Positions 32,631 to 42,703 of a stretch of DNA of 64,000 nucleotides are shown here, piece by piece. The position numbers were made by a program, and so were the translations under genes. Each line of letters starts with the position of its first letter. Within the stretch, counting starts at the first letter, position 1. Where the stretch lies: contig JACMZG010001914.1 of NCBI GenBank assembly GCA_018340805.1, forward strand, positions 6,909,080-6,973,079, read 5' to 3'. Source of the stretch: Microvelia longipes. Taxonomy: Eukaryota; Arthropoda; Insecta; Hemiptera; Veliidae. The notes under the pieces are model-generated. The model was not told the origin of the DNA, ran no database searches, and worked only from the letters and a program-made list of their open reading frames with translations.

Positions 32631-33029
32631 TTCAAAAAAATGCAGGCCAATAGGGTTAAGTGAATAACAGTTTTATTGTTGACGTAATTGTTTTGTCTAC
32701 AGATAACATCGAGATCTTAGAACTAATTTTGAACAATGAAATTTCAAAATCTCTGGACCGTTCCGTTGATCACATTGAGTGACGTCATGTGTAAAAAAGA
32801 GTCAGTTAGTGTAAAAATTTGCATACAATAAAGTATCTGGGAGAGGGGAGAATCGATGTGCACGGATTGGAACATTGTCGAAAATTCCCTTCCTAAAAGC
32901 AATGTAGCCAACCCACCGGAAGTCTACACTAGTCCAGTGATGCATCAACTGTATTCAATAAAATTTTATTACACTTTGAAATACTTTCATAACCTCTCAT
33001 AAAAAAGGAGAAGTATTATATAAAGAAAA
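32631..33029. other. Unclassified spacer
   Basis: No feature is recognised. Confidence 0.35.
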
Positions 33030-33165
33030 CATTACATTGCAGATATAACAAGCTGAATGCAATGTAGCATTGCATTTTACTTGTTACATTTTCTAGGTAT
33101 CTCTCGCTCAGTTGTGAAAACTATTCATGTTTCGCAATACCCGGAAGTGTCAAAAGATACATTTT
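33030..33165 (+). repeat. Diverged copy of the 30.5-kb unit
   Basis: CAATGTAGCATTGCATTTTA, CTTGTTACATTTTCTAGGTA and CAGTTGTGAAAACTATTCAT match the repeated unit at 30.6 kb with many differences. This shows that unit is a dispersed repeat. Confidence 0.65.
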
Positions 33166-33194
33166 TTATTTCTATTTTGAATAAGTGATTTTTG

Positions 33195-33373
33195 GCTTTG
33201 GTCGTCGAGGTTTTCAACGGAGAAATTCCCTCTTCCTACGCTGGTTTGTTAGCGAATTTCCTTTGGAAATTCGCCTAATGGGATAGGCGTCATGGCGGAA
33301 TTTGAACCTTGGACCATGACACAAAGCCGTTTCAGAGGTCCCTAATGACGGATAAATACGTTTCGCGAAACTT

Positions 33374-33415
<42 letters not shown>
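33195..33415 (+). repeat. Family G fragment ending in (AT)n and poly-T
   Basis: A perfect hairpin GCGAATTTCC-TTT-GGAAATTCGC (33255-33277) is followed by GGCGTCATGGCGGAATTTGA and GGTCCCTAATGACG, CGTTTCGCGAAACTTTAT, (AT)n and a T run. The minus strand has a B-box-like GGTTCAAATTCC. The copy at 57,705-57,845 is reversed and also abuts (AT)n, so the microsatellite seems to be part of the element. Confidence 0.65.
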
Positions 33416-33422
<7 letters not shown>

Positions 33423-33875
33423 TTTTTGTCTATATTTTCCAAAGGAAATGCGCTAAAACCTTTAAAGATAACTGACTAAGCTTAAAGATAAGTAACTAAG
33501 CTTTAAACTTGTGCAAATAATTGTGCGTACTTCTGATTTTAGAGGCATAGTTTTGTACAACCAACTGGATAATTATGCGCATTTCATTTGGAAAATACAG
33601 ACAAAATGAGTTACGAGCAGTGCTTGACAATTGAGTAACTGCTTAGGTTCTAAAGCATGAACCGGAACCACTCAATGGGCATGGTTCTTGCATAAGCAAG
33701 AAATGGGTTGTTTAGCACAGAAAAACGCATTCTAAATGAAATTCGCCCGACAGCGGACCACCGCGCCGGAAATATTTATTTAGTAGTTGTAAACTTATAT
33801 AATGTAAAAAGCACGGAAACACGCATCCAAAGGAAATTCGCCCGACACGCGGACCACCGCGCCAGAATTTTTTTA
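33416..33875 (-). repeat. Family F tRNA-derived repeat
   Basis: The copy includes TCTATATTTTCCAAAGGAAA, GAGTTACGAGCAGTGCTTGA, GGCATGGTTCTTGCATAAGC and two CACGGAAACACGC-type segments ending at GCGGACCACCGCGCC. On the minus strand the ends give TGGCGCGGTGGTC, a good pol III A box. Confidence 0.7.
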
Positions 33876-33889
33876 TTTTAAAGAATCGT

Positions 33890-34343
33890 TACTTTTTAGA
33901 AGTTTTAGGTGTTTTGAGTGGTTTTCACAAAGTTGTCTGTCTGGATGTGTGTGTTTGAGTAAGTGTGTGTGCGTCTTTTATCATCGTAGTTCCCAGTGGA
34001 TTTATGCTAGAGGTTGAAACTTGCTACACAAATCAATCTATTGATGTAGTTGTGCTATCCTTTACTTAATAAATAAGTACACTAAGTTTCGTTTCAATAC
34101 GACAAGTACATCCATGTATCATCTAAGTACATTAAGTACATTTTTGTTAGATCATAAAAGTTAAACAGATTGAAAAGGATCTATTTACAATCTGAGTACA
34201 AGCGAGACTGAAGACAATTTACAGTATACATTTATCGATTTGTATATTTTGAGGATGAGCGAAGCGAGTTCGAAGTAGGGAGAATGAGCGTAGCGAATCC
34301 GATGTTATGAGGAAAAGTTCCGAGGTACCCCGTACCCGATTTT
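33890..34343 (+). repeat. 5S-like repeat, internally shortened
   Basis: The TTTTAGGTGTTTTGAGTGG head, ATCATCGTAGTTCCCAGTGG and the CACTAAGTTTCGTTTCAATA block lead to a very diverged 5S-like region (AAAGTTAAACAGATTGAAAA), GATGAGCGAAGCGAG and the canonical end CCGAGGTACCCCGTACCCGA. The GACGTCAT part is missing. Confidence 0.75.
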
Positions 34344-35010
34344 TACGATTAACTGCTGTATTTAATTGACTACTTTGAAGTATTTGACTATTGTTTTAAT
34401 TTCAATTTCAAATCAAATTAATTACTGTAATTTTATTAACTATTTTAAAGTAGGTTAACTGCTGTATTTTAATTGACTACTTTGAAGTATTTGACTATTG
34501 TTTTAATTTCAATTTCAAATCAAATTAATTACTGTAATTTTATTAACTATTTTAAAGTAGGTTAACTGCTGTATTTTAATTGACTACTTTGAAGTATTTG
34601 ACTATTGTTTTAATTTCAATTTCAAATCAAATTAATTACTGTAGTTTTATTACCTATTTTAAAGTAGGTTAACTGCTGTATTTTAATTGACTACTTTGAA
34701 GTATTTGACTATTGTTTTAATTTCAATTTCAAATCAAATTAATTACTGTAATTTTATTAACTATTTTAAAGTAGGTTAACTGCTGTATTTTAATTGACTA
34801 CTTTGAAGTATTTGACTATTGTTTTAATTTCAATTTCAAATCAAATTAATTACTGTAATTTTATTAACTATTTTAAAGTAGGTTAACTGCTGTATTTTAA
34901 TTGACTACTTTGAAGTATTTGACTATTGTTTTAATTTCAATTTCAAATCAAATTAATTACTGTAGTTTTATTGACATTTTAAAGTAGGCTAACTGGTGTA
35001 TTTTTATTGA
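34344..35010 (+). repeat. 107-bp satellite, ~6 copies
   Basis: GTTAACTGCTGTATTTTAAT recurs at 34454, 34561, 34668, 34775 and 34882, exactly 107 bp apart. Units are nearly identical, with rare A/G changes (ACTGTAATT vs ACTGTAGTT). Edges diverge. The array starts just after the end of a 5S-like repeat. Confidence 0.95.
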
Positions 35011-36030
35011 TTACTTTTAAGATTGTTAACTTTCTCTATTAAGTCAATTTTTTATGTTCAAAATAGAGCATTTTTTTATTGGTTTGAAAAATTGTATTCT
35101 TTATTCTCATATATTTTAATTGAGCTTGTGTTTTATTATAGTTTCTTGAGTAAAATAATATTTCTGGTTGAATAATGGGTAAAACTTCCAGGATTTTTCG
35201 ATTTTTCATCATTTTTTTTTAAAAATTTCGATCTATGTTAATGGAGTCATAAATATTGTATTTTTCAAATAGCACTAGAGAGGTTGCTGCTTATGACGAA
35301 TAATAGCTCTATTCAGAAATTACTATTGAAAATAAGGAAAAATAGCAAAGAAACTGAAACATTAATATTTTATTTATATATTTGTGAAGAAAAACAAAAA
35401 GAAAAAAGTTTTTAACTCGTTAATAAGGTAGTTTGGGGGGGGGGGAGGAGGATCAGGAAGAAACAACAATAAGAAAAAGAATTATTTATAACTGATTGTT
35501 TTTTACAAAGAATGTTTTGTAAAAAATAATTTGAAGGAAAGTTTTCAAGAAAGTATAATTTTTACCTGAAAGTAAGCTGGAGGTAATTAATCAAAGAGAT
35601 AAATTCCTACCGGGGGGGGGGGGGACAAAGTTTACTGGGTCGAATTAGTCAGGGGGATAGAACTACATCTGACTTCATTCCATTTCTTGAGGTACCTTAG
35701 GAGTGTTTAGAATTTGTCAATAGAATATTGGAATAATTACCAATGGAAATTGGCAGGGAGGAAAAGAGGGGTTTATTCCCTAATATAGATGCAAATTTGA
35801 CAACAGATGGAGTCTAAAAATATCACTGCTTTATTTCTTTTAAATTTACCTTTTCAGAAGTTTTTTTCATTCTTTCTTTGATGCCGTGGTATTTTATTTA
35901 CACGTTTTTCTTTTAAGTATAATAACAAATAATTATAGATGATTTTATTTTACTAAAGGTACTTCAAAATAAATAATACAGGAATAATTAAAATTTACTC
36001 TGACTAGCATGAAACAAAACTTCTTTGCTT
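35011..36030. other. Unclassified spacer with G homopolymers
   Basis: Runs of G lie near 35438-35446 and 35613-35623. Neither is in a G-quadruplex-type series. No gene is recognised. Confidence 0.4.
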
Positions 36031-36034
36031 TATA

Positions 36035-36235
36035 CTTTTCCTCATTTTTCCGTAGATATATAGGAAAAATATTGTGTTTGCAAATAAAATCCGAAACCAG
36101 TATGAAACGGGAATTATCCGTTTCAGGCGTTTTTAAGGCCTCCTGAGTGGTTTTTGCAAAGTTGTCTGTTTGTATGTATGTGTGTGTCTGTTATAATCGT
36201 AGCGCCCAGTATATTTATGCTAACGAAACTTGCTA
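36035..36235 (+). repeat. 5S-like repeat, head fragment
   Basis: ACTTTTCCTCATTTTTCCGT, TATAGGAAAAATATTGTGTT and TATAATCGTAGCGCCCAGTA identify the head. The copy ends at AACTTGCTAT, where a family A half-element begins. Confidence 0.75.
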
Positions 36236-36435
36236 TCATGAAGATAGAAGAGTCAGATACTCATATCTAATAAAACCATAGACTCACTTCTCTTCTTCTT
36301 TACATATCAACAGTTTTGCACTGATGATGGCCTCTAGTTAGGTTGAAAGTGCTTTGCCAATAAAGTTTTATTTTGTGGAGAGACTTCTTTTCTTTCATTA
36401 TTTATAGTAGACTCCATTCACGCTCACTCTACGGA
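36236..36435 (+). repeat. Family A half-element with hammerhead-like block
   Basis: Only the right arm is preserved: CATAGACTCACTTCTCTTCT, TTTTGCACTGATGATGGCCT (CTGATGA at 36321), GGTTGAAAGTGCTTTGCCAA, TTTTGTGGAGAGACTTCTTT and the terminal ACTCCATTCACGCTCACTCT. The GAAA is intact, but the position before the cleavage site is C, not T. Confidence 0.65.
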
Positions 36436-37204
36436 TACATGTACATACATTAAGTATTACTTTATACAATACAAAATTTTAACATATAAATCTTGATTAA
36501 TAAATGTTATTTTTATAACATTGATAAATTTAACTTATTTATGTTTAACTCTTTTTTAAGCATTTTATTTCACCATTTCAAAAATATGTTTTATGTTTAA
36601 TATGTTAGATAATATGTAATAGGTTCGCATGATTATTATTATTAAGTAGATAATTATATAAGATAAAATATTTAATTTATGTCATATTCACCACTGCATG
36701 CTACCAATTAACCTAGTTGAGGTGCCACAGCCCAGGGCCGAACTGCATTAAAGAATCTATATCTCTCTGTAAAACTATAATGTTCTGTAACTAACTTTAA
36801 TGTAAGTAAATGGCTATTATTATTAATATTAATATTAATTAAAAAAATTAATTAATTTCAAAAATGATATACTCTTCTGATTAATTTTCAATTTTTTTTA
36901 CAGTTTCTTCTTTTATTATTTTAATATAAATATCATATTCTAAAATTAAATTACTACAACTTACATTTTTTCAATTCTATGTTATTTTATTTTTCTTTAA
37001 CCAGATTTTTTTAATTTCAATAAAAGACACTAGAGTCTAGACTGAGCCCTCACTCCGGCATTGGCTTTAGAGGGCTCACATTTTTAAATAATACTATATA
37101 CTCACAAATTTGTATCAAGAGATACATTTTGTTAATTATTGTTTTCTCAACTATTGTAATTTAGTATGTAAATTTTAAAATGGAAATATACTATTATTAT
37201 TAAT
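36436..37204. other. Unclassified AT-rich spacer
   Basis: No feature is recognised. Confidence 0.4.
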
Positions 37205-37346
37205 TTTGTCCCCAGCTATCACCTATTCAGGCACTGACCTCGCTCAATGCTACTTAACTTTTATGATCCAAGAAATGATAACAGACATACACACACAAAC
37301 ATTCAGAAAGAAAAAATTATGAAGACCACTCAGGAGGTTTTAAACA

Positions 37347-37354
37347 CCTGTAAC
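37347..37354. repeat. 8-bp target site duplication, left
   Basis: CCTGTAAC here and at 38009-38016. Confidence 0.9.
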
Positions 37355-38008
37355 CTTAAAATAATACTAATGTATAACGAGCACAGGACTGTAAACACGA
37401 AAGCCAGTTGACTGGTGGTGTTAAGTAGGGGTACCACCCTAACAACAAAACATTATTTTAAATATGTGTCATAAATATCCATTAATGAAGAAATATCGTA
37501 AAGAACAAATATAATAACTTAAAACACCTGCTGAGTATTTAATAAAATCGGTCTTAGATGACAACGTAGATTTAACTATACTTTACCACAAACTTTTACG
37601 ACTAGACATACCAAAAAAACTGCAAACTTTATCATTAAATTAATAACTGACCGAATCCTTCTTTTTCGAATTAACGGTCAAATAGTCGGACGTAGACTCA
37701 CAAGACGAGGTGTCCCTCAAGGGGCCATCTTTTTTGACAACATGAGAATAATATAATTTTAATTAAGAACGTTAAACTAAAATTTAAAATGCTAAAAATA
37801 TTGTAATGCACCGATATTTATATTAGTATTTTATGAATAATCGATCATTAATTTATAATAGAACATAATAATTCAGCAACCGGAAGTATTGCCAACTTTT
37901 TTATAAGAAAATTGTATATTGTTAGGGTGGCAGCATTACTTAGGATCACCAGTGAACCGCCTTTTGTGTTATCAGTAGTGCTCCTTCTATATATAGTATT
38001 ATACTAAG
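37355..38008. mobile_element. Family D inverted-repeat DNA transposon, 654 bp, copy 2
   Basis: Ends are CTTAAAATAAT and ATACTAAG, with inner inverted-repeat blocks AACACGAAAGCCAGTTGACT and GGTACCACCCTAACAA matching copy 1 (21,535-22,098) in reverse orientation. A perfect 8-bp duplication, CCTGTAAC, flanks it. The middle differs from copy 1: about 170 bases at 37563-37735 encode a reverse-transcriptase fragment. No transposase is present. Confidence 0.9.
37563..37735 (+). pseudogene. Reverse transcriptase fragment captured inside a DNA transposon
   Basis: Reading plus-strand frames gives DNVDLTILYHKLLRLDIPKK, then after a frameshift FIIKLITDRILLFRINGQIV and GRRLTRRGVPQGAI. AFDNV-like and GVPQG(S/A) are fingers-palm landmarks of non-LTR reverse transcriptases. 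The catalytic YADD region is absent and both edges fall inside the transposon, so this is an internal fragment rather than a 5'-truncated LINE insertion. Confidence 0.7.
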
Positions 38009-38016
38009 CCTGTAAC
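38009..38016. repeat. 8-bp target site duplication, right
   Basis: CCTGTAAC, identical to 37347-37354. Confidence 0.9.
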
Positions 38017-38105
38017 AGATGATTCAGGTGAAGTCCCGGTTCCTGTTTTTTACAAACACAATACTTCTCCTACGTACCTACGGTATAGAAGAGAAAAAAG
38101 TAAAA

Positions 38106-39220
38106 ATGGAAGCGAATTTATTCACGCACATATTTTAGTAAATAAATTTTCTTGTGTGCGTTGAATTTGTACGTGTTTATGTAGTGATTTGCAATAAGAG
38201 AGAAATAATCTGTGGGATCAAGCTTCAGTAAATTTGAATGTTTAGAGGGATTCAAAAGAGAAAATGGTTTGTTAGACCTACAATACATAATAGCTGCACT
38301 AAGTATAGTGTCAATTTATCGAAACTTTCCAGGAGCGACAATGTTAGAGCTTAAACACATAAGAGTGGTGTGACACTTTATTGAAACTATATATTAGAGC
38401 AGCGCATGGAGTGTTGTTTCATTTTATCGAAAACCTATTTAAGCTACAACTATTGTTTATGATCTAAGCTATGTTAATGTTGAAACAGTTTAAGCTTGAC
38501 CTCTCCTATTTAGTTAAACATAGAGACATGAGCTGCAAACATATTGCGTTTTATCCTAACAATAATATTTCTAAACGTTGTCGTTGAAAAATAGGTCTCT
38601 TTGAATCTAATAGTGAATGTACTATCTACTGAATTCTCTTTGAATCTACTAGTGGACTTAGGAGACTACAGCCTATCGTTTTGTTTAAAAATCTTGACAG
38701 GTCAGTTTAGACACCACTGATTCTTAAGAAAAAAAATCCCTGCAAGAAGGGAGCGGGAAAAAACTATGTAAACAAATCAGGTTATTTTACCCGTATTTTC
38801 TTGGCGATGTTTTTTTTACATTTCTTTTGTGTAGTTTTATTTTAAAATATAATTTTTAAGATTAATTTGAAAGTAGTTTTCAAAACGATGTTATTAAAAG
38901 AAGAACCACAAACAAAGTGAACAATTGCCGGGAAAAATGTTATTTTCCTACAGCGGTTATTGTGGTAGGGATTTTTTTTCTCTTTTTAGGTGAGAGGTTG
39001 GCAGCGGCTTCTCTGATTGGTCAATCCTCTATATACTTATGACCTTGGGGATTTTTAAACTAAACGATAGACTGTAAAGCCTATTTGAAGGCTCTACTAA
39101 TAGACTTATTAGTATTATCGATTACATTTTAACTGGGGACACAGTTGTGTTAGTGGTCACTGGTGTGTCATCATTGACAGGAAACATCTCAAAGCTATTT
39201 CACTCCTTCGAATCTTTTTA
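38106..39220. other. 1.1 kb with no recognised feature
   Basis: TCTCTTTGAATCTA(A/C)TAGTG appears twice near 38600-38640. Nothing else stands out. Confidence 0.4.
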
Positions 39221-39560
39221 CTTTTCCTCGTTTATAACGTAGGTATATAGGAAAAGTTTTGTGTTCGCAAAAAATCCGAAACTGGGATGAAACCGGAATG
39301 ATCCATTTTAGGTGTTTTTAAGCCTTCTTAAATTGTTTTCTCAAAGTTGTGTGCCTCTATATGTGTGTGTGCATGTCTGTTATCATCGTAGCTCCCAGTT
39401 CATTTATGCTAGAGAGTTGAAACTTTGTACAAAAATCAGTCTACCGCTGTAGTTATGCTATTCGAAAAATAATTTTTTATGACGTCATTAACTCGCAATA
39501 ATGCGAAAATTTGGAAAAATCATAAAACACGGAAAAATTATGCGAGATTTGGATCTTTTA
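39221..39560 (+). repeat. 5S-like repeat, 5' half
   Basis: ACTTTTCCTCGTTTATAACG, TATATAGGAAAAGTTTTGTG, ATCATCGTAGCTCCCAGTTC, GTACAAAAATCAGTCTACCG and ATGACGTCATTAACTCGCAA appear in order. The copy stops after GAGATTTGG. Confidence 0.8.
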
Positions 39561-39571
39561 GTTAATAATAA

Positions 39572-39730
39572 AATTATATTTTTGATGTCTTTAATAAAAA
39601 GATACGAGGGGGTGAAAATATCCTTGAGATGCTTCCTGTAAAGGATGGTACACCAGTGACCGCTAGAATTGGCGGGGGAACGGTAGTGCCCCCAGATTCA
39701 GCAATGTCCCGGTATTTAGTAATACAATGA
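39572..39730 (+). other. Short protein-like open frame, unassigned
   Basis: A frame of about 52 codons reads FNKKIRGGENILEMLPVKDG and ends GGGTVVPPDSAMSRYLVIQ. It lacks an early ATG, is less AT-biased than its surroundings and lies between a repeat and a tandem duplication. It may be an exon or a transposon fragment; I recognise no family. Confidence 0.2.
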
Positions 39731-39778
39731 AAACAACGTTTCTCGGATTGGATTCCAGGGTGCCCAACCTGTTGCTTT

Positions 39779-39980
39779 AAAAAATAGGGCGGGAAGTACT
39801 TACCTGCCGCTTATTTTTTGTTTTCTGCCTTATTTATAAAAACAGACCGTAATACGGTCCTTTCCATCTTCAAAAATAGGGCGGAAAGTACTTACCTGCC
39901 GCTTATTTTTTGTTCTCAGCCTTATTTATATAAACAGACCGTAATACAGTCCTTTCCACCTTCAAAATAAGGGCGGAAAG
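39779..39980 (+). repeat. 92-bp tandem duplication
   Basis: TAGGGCGGGAAGTACTTACC and the following GCTTATTTTTTGTT...CAGACCGTAATACGGTCCTT recur with starts at 39785 and 39877, and a partial third copy at about 39968. The unit contains GACCGTAATACGGTC, a small hairpin. Confidence 0.85.
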
Positions 39981-40640
39981 TCAATTTCTCCTCCCTTCTA
40001 CAGGAAAAAGACATGTTATCCCCTATAGAAATCAAATAAATATTTATTATAACTTCATTTTTATGTATGCTGAACCGTGGAGGTAGTGATTAAATTACTA
40101 TCGCTTTATTTATTTTATTCTATAATTTTAAGTTATAGAACTTTAAGTTTATAGACGGTTCACTACGGGACGGATTAACATTAGTGTATATTCGGCTCAT
40201 AGCTATAATTTATTTCTGAATGAATTTTTACGAACTTTCAACCGATCCACATCAAAACTTTTACGTCCGTAAATTAGTATTCAAAAATGCAAACAAAGCA
40301 GTTGTGTTAAGTTATGTAAGCTTTCGTAAAGTTGTTAAATTATCAGCTTAAATTCATCGTCTCCCTTGCATACTTTTGAATTAGTTAAAAACACCACTGC
40401 GTGCAATGCTAATCGTTGTCTCATTGGTTGATGCATAAATTCAGATACTAATAGTTGGTATTTATCGCTTGTGAAGTATACCAAGTCTAGACACTTTATT
40501 TGAATTTAAAATTTGGTTAAATTGAATACTTTCCCTCATTTATACTGTTTACTGTCGGTATACAGGATTAATATTGCGTTTGCACGAAAAATATAAAAGT
40601 AAGATTTTAACTGAATTATCAATTTCAAGGTCTGTTGCAA
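39981..40640. other. Mostly unclassified; diverged 5S-like head at the end
   Basis: Only 40525-40640 (TTTCCCTCATTTATACTG, GGTATACAGGATTAATATTG) resembles the 5S-like repeat head. Confidence 0.4.
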
Positions 40641-40658
40641 AAGGGAATTACTGATCAA

Positions 40659-40660
<2 letters not shown>

Positions 40661-40737
<77 letters not shown>

Positions 40738-40757
40738 ATAATATATATAATATTATA

Positions 40758-40817
<60 letters not shown>
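40661..40817. repeat. Long (AT)n microsatellite with phase slips
   Basis: About 155 bases of alternating AT are broken by ATATTATATA and ATAATATTATA slips. It ends in ATCAGTGCTAGCC, a phrase also found at the edge of family A arms. Confidence 0.95.
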
Positions 40818-40820
<3 letters not shown>

Positions 40821-41464
40821 TGCTAGCCTATCAAACAAAATAATACAATGAATCAGAAAAATAAGAGAAAACGAATAAATAAGCAAAAATTAATAAACAA
40901 TCAAGTAAACAAATTAAAAACACGAGTCAAAAAAATAAAAAAATAAAACAAAATTAATAAATAAATTAAAAAGAAAGACAATAATAAAAATAAAAAAATA
41001 CCTTTATTTCTTCAGATCTTTGTTCCTATAGACGTTTCTTTGGGGCACGTTTTTCGAAAGCTTTCTCGGATCATAATGAAACTTGGTACAAAAATCAACC
41101 TTGAGAATTTATAGAAACAAACCTATTGTTTATGAAATATATGTGACGTTAAAAACCCAAAATAATGACCCTATGTAAACAAATAATGCTTTTTTATATG
41201 TACATTAAAAAAATTGTTATATCGTGGCAGTATGCCACTTAATGAACTAGTAATATGTCAAAACTGATATAAGACAACCATTTGGCCGCGAAGCGGCCAC
41301 AGAGAGACGCGGGGCTGCGTTACGTACAAGTGGCCGAAGATCTGTTGTTTTCTTAGTTGCATGTGTAGGTGTTTTCATAAATTACGGAAACACGTATTGA
41401 TCGATTGGAAATTTTACACGCATGTAGTTTTTCATTATGACAACGAATTTGCTATGTTGATATC
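40818..41464. other. AT-rich spacer with a GGCCGCGAAGCGGCC hairpin
   Basis: The hairpin is at about 41284-41298. A phrase AACTTGGTACAAAAATCAAC near 41080 is a distant 5S-like repeat match. Otherwise nothing is recognised. Confidence 0.4.
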
Positions 41465-41469
41465 ATAAG
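41465..41469. repeat. 5-bp target site duplication, left (ATAAG)
   Basis: ATAAG directly abuts the left LTR and recurs at 47162-47166, proving integration of the element as a unit. Confidence 0.9.
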
Positions 41470-41717
41470 TGTTGCAGATTCGATTGTTCCTATGTATAAA
41501 CCGAGGTAGAGCGCAATACAAAAAAACTAATCCTTTCTTTTCCAAAATTATAATGGCAAGTGATACAAAAAAATTCTCAAAAAAATAATACTCCTAAAAA
41601 AAACCCCTAAAAATTCCCATAGTAACTTAATTACTTTGCCAGTTAAAAAAATAAAATAAAACTTACAACAGAAGCTGGCTAAAAAAAAAAAAAAACATAA
41701 ATCAGCTGTCTCTGACA
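41470..41717 (-). repeat. 3' LTR (248 bp)
   Basis: It starts TGTTGCAGATTCGATTG and ends CTGTCTCTGACA, with TG...CA termini on the plus strand. It matches the 5' LTR, with indels in A runs and a changed segment near 41675-41690. Confidence 0.95.
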
Positions 41718-41728
41718 TCCTCCCAACC
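41718..41728 (-). promoter_or_regulatory. Polypurine tract
   Basis: The minus strand reads GGTTGGGAGGA immediately before the 3' LTR, the expected place for plus-strand DNA priming. Confidence 0.6.
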
Positions 41729-41765
41729 GCAGCGATTATACTTCTGCTCCTACTCGCCTCAGTTG

Positions 41766-42193
41766 TGGAAGTCCGATGGTCTCACCTCTAATGGAAACAG
41801 CCTCTGGACAGGCCTTATGAACTCGCCTGTTGCAGTCTTTAATCTGGCTACTCGTTCAATGCCGTCGGTACCTGGCATCAGCTCTAGAATGGTAGCCAGA
41901 GGCCAATCTATCTTTTTTACGTTATCACATCCAATTAAGACTACCTCACCAATCTCAAGTTCCTACTTGTGTTTTTTCCGATGATGGACTAACTGCCCAA
42001 ATACTCTATTCTAAACCTTTCTCGCTCTTCCAAAGTTGAATACGAGCATTGTATTTACGGTTGGACCCTATCTCTAACTCATCACAGTCTGGCAAAGTGG
42101 TTTCCTTGATTTCATGTAAACATAGCCGGTGAGTGGTAAACACTGGTCAGACAAAATAATTGATAGGTCTTTGGTTTGATGACCGACTCACAA
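41766..42193 (-). pseudogene. pol C-terminal tail after integrase, frameshifted
   Basis: Pieces of the family's C-terminal region can be read in different frames: CDCESV and NQRPI near 42160-42190, then NARIQLWKSE, LGQLVHHRKKHK, LEIGEVVLIGCDNVKKIDWP and GTDGIERVARLKTATGEF, ending at RPVQRLFPLE. These match the DUF5641-type domain that follows BEL/Pao integrases. Several one-base shifts and a stop split them. Their number contrasts with the young LTRs. Confidence 0.75.
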
Positions 42194-42703
42194 TCACACA
42201 AAAACAGTAAGCAACTCTTCATAAGTCAAACTAGATTTTCCAAGAACTTTCCTTAAAAGATTTTTCATTAGTCCAATGAGCCTCTCCCACCATCCTCCCC
42301 ACCACGGAGCACTAGGCGGAATAAATCTGAATTCTATGGGGCTAGTAGAACTGTACTTAGTAATTTTTTCCCAGTTAAGTTGTTTTAATTGTTTGCTAGC
42401 CCCTACAAAATTAGTTGCATTATCACAAAAAATCATCTTTGGGCGCCCACGTCTTGCTACAAACCTTCTTAATGCTAGAAGGAATGCCTCGGTTGTCAAA
42501 CTAGAAATCACTTCTAAGTGAATAGCTCGATGTACTGCACACGTGAAAAGCCCGATCCATACTTTTTTACCGTCACGACAAATCAACGGCCCCGCTAGAT
42601 CGATACCCGTTATTTCAAAAATTTTAGCATCATTCACTCTAACCTCTGGTAATGCAGCTGGTGGCGTTTTGACTGGTTTAGCGTTATATCTTTGACTGCA
42701 CAC
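42194..42703 (-). CDS. pol integrase catalytic core segment
   Basis: The frame is read from GTG at 42703, not from an ATG, so it is a continuation of pol. Residues show the integrase triad: GIDLAGP (D35), IFCDNATNF (D94) and WWGGWWERLIG (E140). The integrase joins element DNA to chromosomal DNA. The segment is in the same frame as gag and reverse transcriptase, but the segment between is shifted, and the frame ends in a premature TGA at 42194-42196. Confidence 0.9.
   Translation of the reverse strand: MCSQRYNAKPVKTPPAALPEVRVNDAKIFEITGIDLAGPLICRDGKKVWIGLFTCAVHRAIHLEVISSLTTEAFLLALRRFVARRGRPKMIFCDNATNFVGASKQLKQLNWEKITKYSSTSPIEFRFIPPSAPWWGGWWERLIGLMKNLLRKVLGKSSLTYEELLTVFV

Larger units (their letters stand above)
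37205..38105 (-). repeat. 5S-like repeat (minus), split by a DNA transposon
   Basis: 5S-like segment (about 37214-37262), GATCCAAG, ACAGACATACACACAC and GACCACTCAGGAGGTTTTAA lead to the insertion. After it GATTCAGGTGAAGTCCCGGT and the AACACAATACTTCTCCTACG head complete the copy. Removing the insertion and one CCTGTAAC restores continuity. Confidence 0.75.

Noticed and set aside
35430..35625. G-quadruplex site
   Set aside because: The two G runs are isolated and far apart, not a series of four short runs.
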